Assembly (NCBI GenBank): GCA_046539045.1
Contig: JBKHHU010000138.1
Coordinates: forward strand, 1-9,578
DNA: 9,578 nucleotides
Direction of reading: 5' to 3'
Source: JBKHHU01 sp046539045
GTDB taxonomy: Bacteria > Planctomycetota > Phycisphaerae > SM23-33
The notes beneath the pieces were generated by a model. The model was not told the DNA's origin and searched no databases. It was given only the letters and a program-made list of their open reading frames with translations. This document shows, piece after piece, positions 7,524 through 9,578 of the stretch. Each line of letters opens with the position of its first letter. Position 1 is the first letter of the stretch. Made by a program: the position numbers and the translations under genes.

Positions 7524-8276
7524 TCAGACCCAATCCCGACGGACACTCTTGAGCATTTTGGCGACGCTGTCCTCGTGCTTCCAGGAGGTGAAGCGCCACC
7601 AGTCTTCCATGTCTTCGGGCGGTTTGATCTCCTTGAGGATCTGCCGGTCGGATTGATCGGACTCGACGCGACGCCGACATTCGGTCCTCAACCAGTGGAT
7701 GTAGTCCACGTACCGGCGCAGCACGTTGTTGTCCAGCAGCGGGCCGTGCCCTGCCACCACCACGTCGGCTCCATAATCGATCAGCCGCTCGTATGTGCTG
7801 ACCAGCAGGCTGAACTCCTCGGTCCGCATGTTCCGCGTCAACGGGATCAGGCCCCATCCGAACAGGTCGCCCATGAACAGCACCTTCGATTCCGGAATCC
7901 ACACCACGCAGTCTTCGGTGGTATGACAGCCGGGGAAGGGGATCATCTTCGCGCTGCGTTGCGGGCCTTCGATCGTCAGCCCGTCTTGGGGGATGTCTTT
8001 CAGGTGGGCGTTGATCACCTCCGCCCCGCGGTCGTGGAACACGTCGTTCAGGGCGATGTGGTCGTAATGGGTATGTGTGTTCAGCAGGTATTTCAGCGGC
8101 TTGTCGCCGGCAGTGTCCTGCATCGCCTGGATGACGTCGTCTTCCTTCTCCTTGTGCTCCAGGGCGTCGACGATCAGCAGACCGTCGCCCATGTCGACCC
8201 AGCCGATGTTGTCGATCTCCTGGCGAACCCAGACCCCATCGGCAACTTCCAGTACTTTCGGTGTCTCAACGTCCAT
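7524..8276 (-). CDS. Metallo-beta-lactamase-fold hydrolase
   Basis: The 250-aa protein has the full ligand set for a dinuclear metal site: THTHYDH (H68, H70, D72, H73), H118 in PGCHTTED, D137 in FMGDLFG and H177 in AGHG. The opening strand and turn, VADGVWVRQEIDNIGWVDM then GLLIVDAL, is typical of the superfamily. The tail (~residues 185-250) is charged and tryptophan-rich (WLRTE, DWWRFTSW) and may cap the active site. ATG 8276 was preferred to an in-frame ATG at 8402 because GAGGAA lies just before it and the fold starts straight after it. The 42-residue extension would be basic and featureless. No signal peptide is visible. Members hydrolyse esters, thioesters, lactones or phosphodiesters, and the substrate here is unknown. 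The gene converges on the sulfatase remnant (63 bp apart) and diverges from the GH63-like gene, so it may act on a related sugar metabolite (weak inference). Confidence 0.88.
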   Translation of the reverse strand: MDVETPKVLEVADGVWVRQEIDNIGWVDMGDGLLIVDALEHKEKEDDVIQAMQDTAGDKPLKYLLNTHTHYDHIALNDVFHDRGAEVINAHLKDIPQDGLTIEGPQRSAKMIPFPGCHTTEDCVVWIPESKVLFMGDLFGWGLIPLTRNMRTEEFSLLVSTYERLIDYGADVVVAGHGPLLDNNVLRRYVDYIHWLRTECRRRVESDQSDRQILKEIKPPEDMEDWWRFTSWKHEDSVAKMLKSVRRDWV

Positions 8277-8279
8277 GTG

Positions 8280-8285
8280 TTCCTC
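8280..8285 (-). promoter_or_regulatory. Shine-Dalgarno site supporting start at 8276
   Basis: GAGGAA on the minus strand lies 3 nt before ATG 8276. The spacing is short but usable. The alternative ATG at 8402 has no comparable purine-rich site in front of it. Confidence 0.6.
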
Positions 8286-8447
8286 GTTCTTGTTGGTGCT
8301 CAGGCAATAGCCGGTTGTTTCCGGTTTCGCCGTCCCGACCAGCAGGGATAGCTGAAAGACAGTCGGAACGCGAAAACAACCACCCGGGCGAAAAACTCTC
8401 ATTCCGCATCACCCATCGCTTGTCCCTGCCGCGAAACGGCGCACAGA

Positions 8448-8487
8448 AGTATAGCGGACTTTTGACCGCCTGCCAGATCGCTATACT
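8448..8487. promoter_or_regulatory. Divergent promoter candidate within a 9-bp inverted repeat
   Basis: AGTATAGCG (8448-8456) and CGCTATACT (8479-8487) are perfect inverted arms whose centres are 31 bp apart, about three helical turns. Each arm reads TATACT outward, a 5/6 match to the -10 consensus: plus strand 8482-8487 toward the GH63-like gene, minus strand 8453-8448 toward the MBL gene. For the minus strand CTGGCA (8476-8471) sits 17 bp upstream and is a 4/6 match to -35. For the plus strand TTGACC (8462-8467) is a good -35 hexamer, but its 14-bp spacing is short. Predicted leaders would be ~35 nt for the GH63-like gene and ~165 nt for the MBL gene. An operator for a dimeric regulator is an equally good reading. 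Confidence 0.45.
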
Positions 8488-8527
8488 GTTCACATCCTCA
8501 GAACCGGAAGCAAGGAAACCCGATCCC

Positions 8528-9578
8528 ATGGACAAATACGACGAACTGCAGAATCGCATCTGTAGCGGCTGGAACCACTGGAACACGCGCAGCCTCCTCT
8601 CGCACGTTCACCTGCCTGAGGCTTTCGCGGTGAACCTGGGCATCCTCAGCTACGCCAAGCCCGGATACATGAAGGAGGCCCTGCTGGGCCGCGAAGACGT
8701 GGTGCCCGGCGCCAAGGCCTACGACGGCAGCTACAGCGATCTGACGGTGACGTACTGTCAGACGACGATGCGCGTGCAGACCGCCACCGACGGCGAGGAA
8801 CTGGTGATCCTCGTCGAGCCGGAGAAGACCGCCCATAAGCCGGCGCTGCTGACGATCGAATCCGGGGTCCTCTGGAATCGTCCGGGAACACTGACGCGCG
8901 ACGGAGAGACGCTGACCGGGCACTTCGACAGCGGCGACATCGTCGTCCACACGACAGGCCGGTGCTTGGAGGAACCGAACGTCGCCGCCCAGACGCCCTA
9001 CCTGGCGATCCCGCTGACCGCGTCCGTCGGGATCAGCACCGGCTCGCAGCGGTCGCTGGAGGAAATCCGCACGATCATCGCCGACCAGCGTACCCGGCTC
9101 GAGGAATCGCAACGGAAATACGCCCACAAGAGCGAGACCCACCGGGCCGCCCAGGCGTGCCTTGCATGGAACCTGATTTTCGACCCGACCTACGACCGGG
9201 CGGTCATGCCCGTCTGTCGCATCTGGAATCTCTCCCGCGGCGGGTACGTGCTGTTCTGCTGGGATACGTTTTTCGCCGCGTGGCTGGCGGCGATGGACAG
9301 CAAGGACCTCGCCTACGCCAACTGCGTCGAAGTCCTTCGCGAGAAAACGCCCGACGGGTTCGTGGCCAACAACACCCAGGCGTCCGGCCGCAAGAGCTTC
9401 GACCGATCCCAGCCGCCGGTGGGAAGCATCACCGTGCTTGAACTGTTCAAACGCTACGGCGATCGATGGTTCGTGGAAGAGACTTTCGAGGACCTGCTGG
9501 GGTGGAACCGCTGGTGGACCTGTCGCGACTATAACGGGTACCTCTGCTGGGGCTCCACGCCGTTCGAACCGGTCACCG
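8528..9578 (+). CDS. GH63/MGH1-like glycoside hydrolase (3' end outside window)
   Basis: The frame is open from ATG 8528 to the window edge (350 codons). AAGGAAA (8512-8518) is the ribosome site, 9 nt upstream. Residues 1 to ~190 form a beta-sandwich-like N-terminal domain. From ~205 an (alpha/alpha) toroid begins, with AWNLIFDPTYDRAVMPVCRI and LFCWDTFFAAW. D246 in this WDTFF motif is the likely catalytic acid by analogy with GH63 enzymes and mannosylglycerate hydrolases. DRSQPPVGS and RYGDRWFVEETFEDLLGWNRWW also fit that group. The expected second catalytic carboxylate would lie beyond the window. GH63-type enzymes invert alpha-linked glucose or mannose glycosides; the actual substrate is unknown. 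No signal peptide is visible, which implies cytoplasmic action, as for the GH42 enzyme and sulfatase. The gene is divergent from the MBL gene and may share a control region with it. Family assignment is by motif recognition. Confidence 0.8.
   Translation, partial: MDKYDELQNRICSGWNHWNTRSLLSHVHLPEAFAVNLGILSYAKPGYMKEALLGREDVVPGAKAYDGSYSDLTVTYCQTTMRVQTATDGEELVILVEPEKTAHKPALLTIESGVLWNRPGTLTRDGETLTGHFDSGDIVVHTTGRCLEEPNVAAQTPYLAIPLTASVGISTGSQRSLEEIRTIIADQRTRLEESQRKYAHKSETHRAAQACLAWNLIFDPTYDRAVMPVCRIWNLSRGGYVLFCWDTFFAAWLAAMDSKDLAYANCVEVLREKTPDGFVANNTQASGRKSFDRSQPPVGSITVLELFKRYGDRWFVEETFEDLLGWNRWWTCRDYNGYLCWGSTPFEPVT

Noticed and set aside
8277..8402. Upstream start (ATG 8402) for the MBL hydrolase
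   Set aside because: No ribosome site is present at 8402. The extension shows no conserved feature, and GAGGAA precedes ATG 8276.
8498..9142. 214-codon minus-strand frame opposite the GH63-like gene
   Set aside because: It is a shadow of the plus-strand coding frame with no motif or ribosome site.

Overview
The window is a high-G+C bacterial segment holding a carbohydrate-degradation locus. Gene content and style (sulfatases, a heparinase II/III-like lyase, GH42 and GH63/MGH1-like glycosidases, generous intergenic spacers with dispersed repeats) fit the PVC superphylum, such as Planctomycetota/Phycisphaerae, Lentisphaerota or Kiritimatiellota. This placement is inferred from gene families. 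The window has no marker gene.

Layout. From the left edge to 2783 (minus strand, 3' end outside the window) is a large exported heparinase II/III-like lyase. A 223-bp divergent spacer separates it from a plus-strand run: a GH42 beta-galactosidase (3007-5091), a cytoplasmic-type formylglycine sulfatase (5265-6638), and the C-terminal remnant of a second, different sulfatase (6866-7460). The remnant lacks its N-terminal two thirds and carries a frameshift near 7200. The two spacers in this run (5092-5264 and 6639-6865) hold two copies of one dispersed intergenic repeat, each with an inverted repeat. A minus-strand metallo-beta-lactamase-fold hydrolase (7524-8276) converges on the remnant. It diverges from a GH63/MGH1-like glycoside hydrolase that starts at 8528 and runs off the right edge. 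The spacer between these two has a perfect 9-bp inverted repeat that places a TATACT box on each strand.

How the parts may work together (inference): the signal-peptide-bearing lyase would cut an acidic, probably sulfated polysaccharide outside the cytoplasm. The sulfatase and GH42 enzyme, which have no visible signal peptide, would desulfate and trim galactose-containing oligosaccharides inside the cell. The GH63-like enzyme would remove another sugar. The MBL hydrolase has intact metal ligands but no assignable substrate. No transporter, regulator, sulfatase-maturing enzyme, RNA gene, CRISPR array or transposase is visible. Nothing here amounts to a clearly new system. The most notable points are the sulfatase remnant abutting a repeat, the repeat pair, and the symmetric divergent promoter region.
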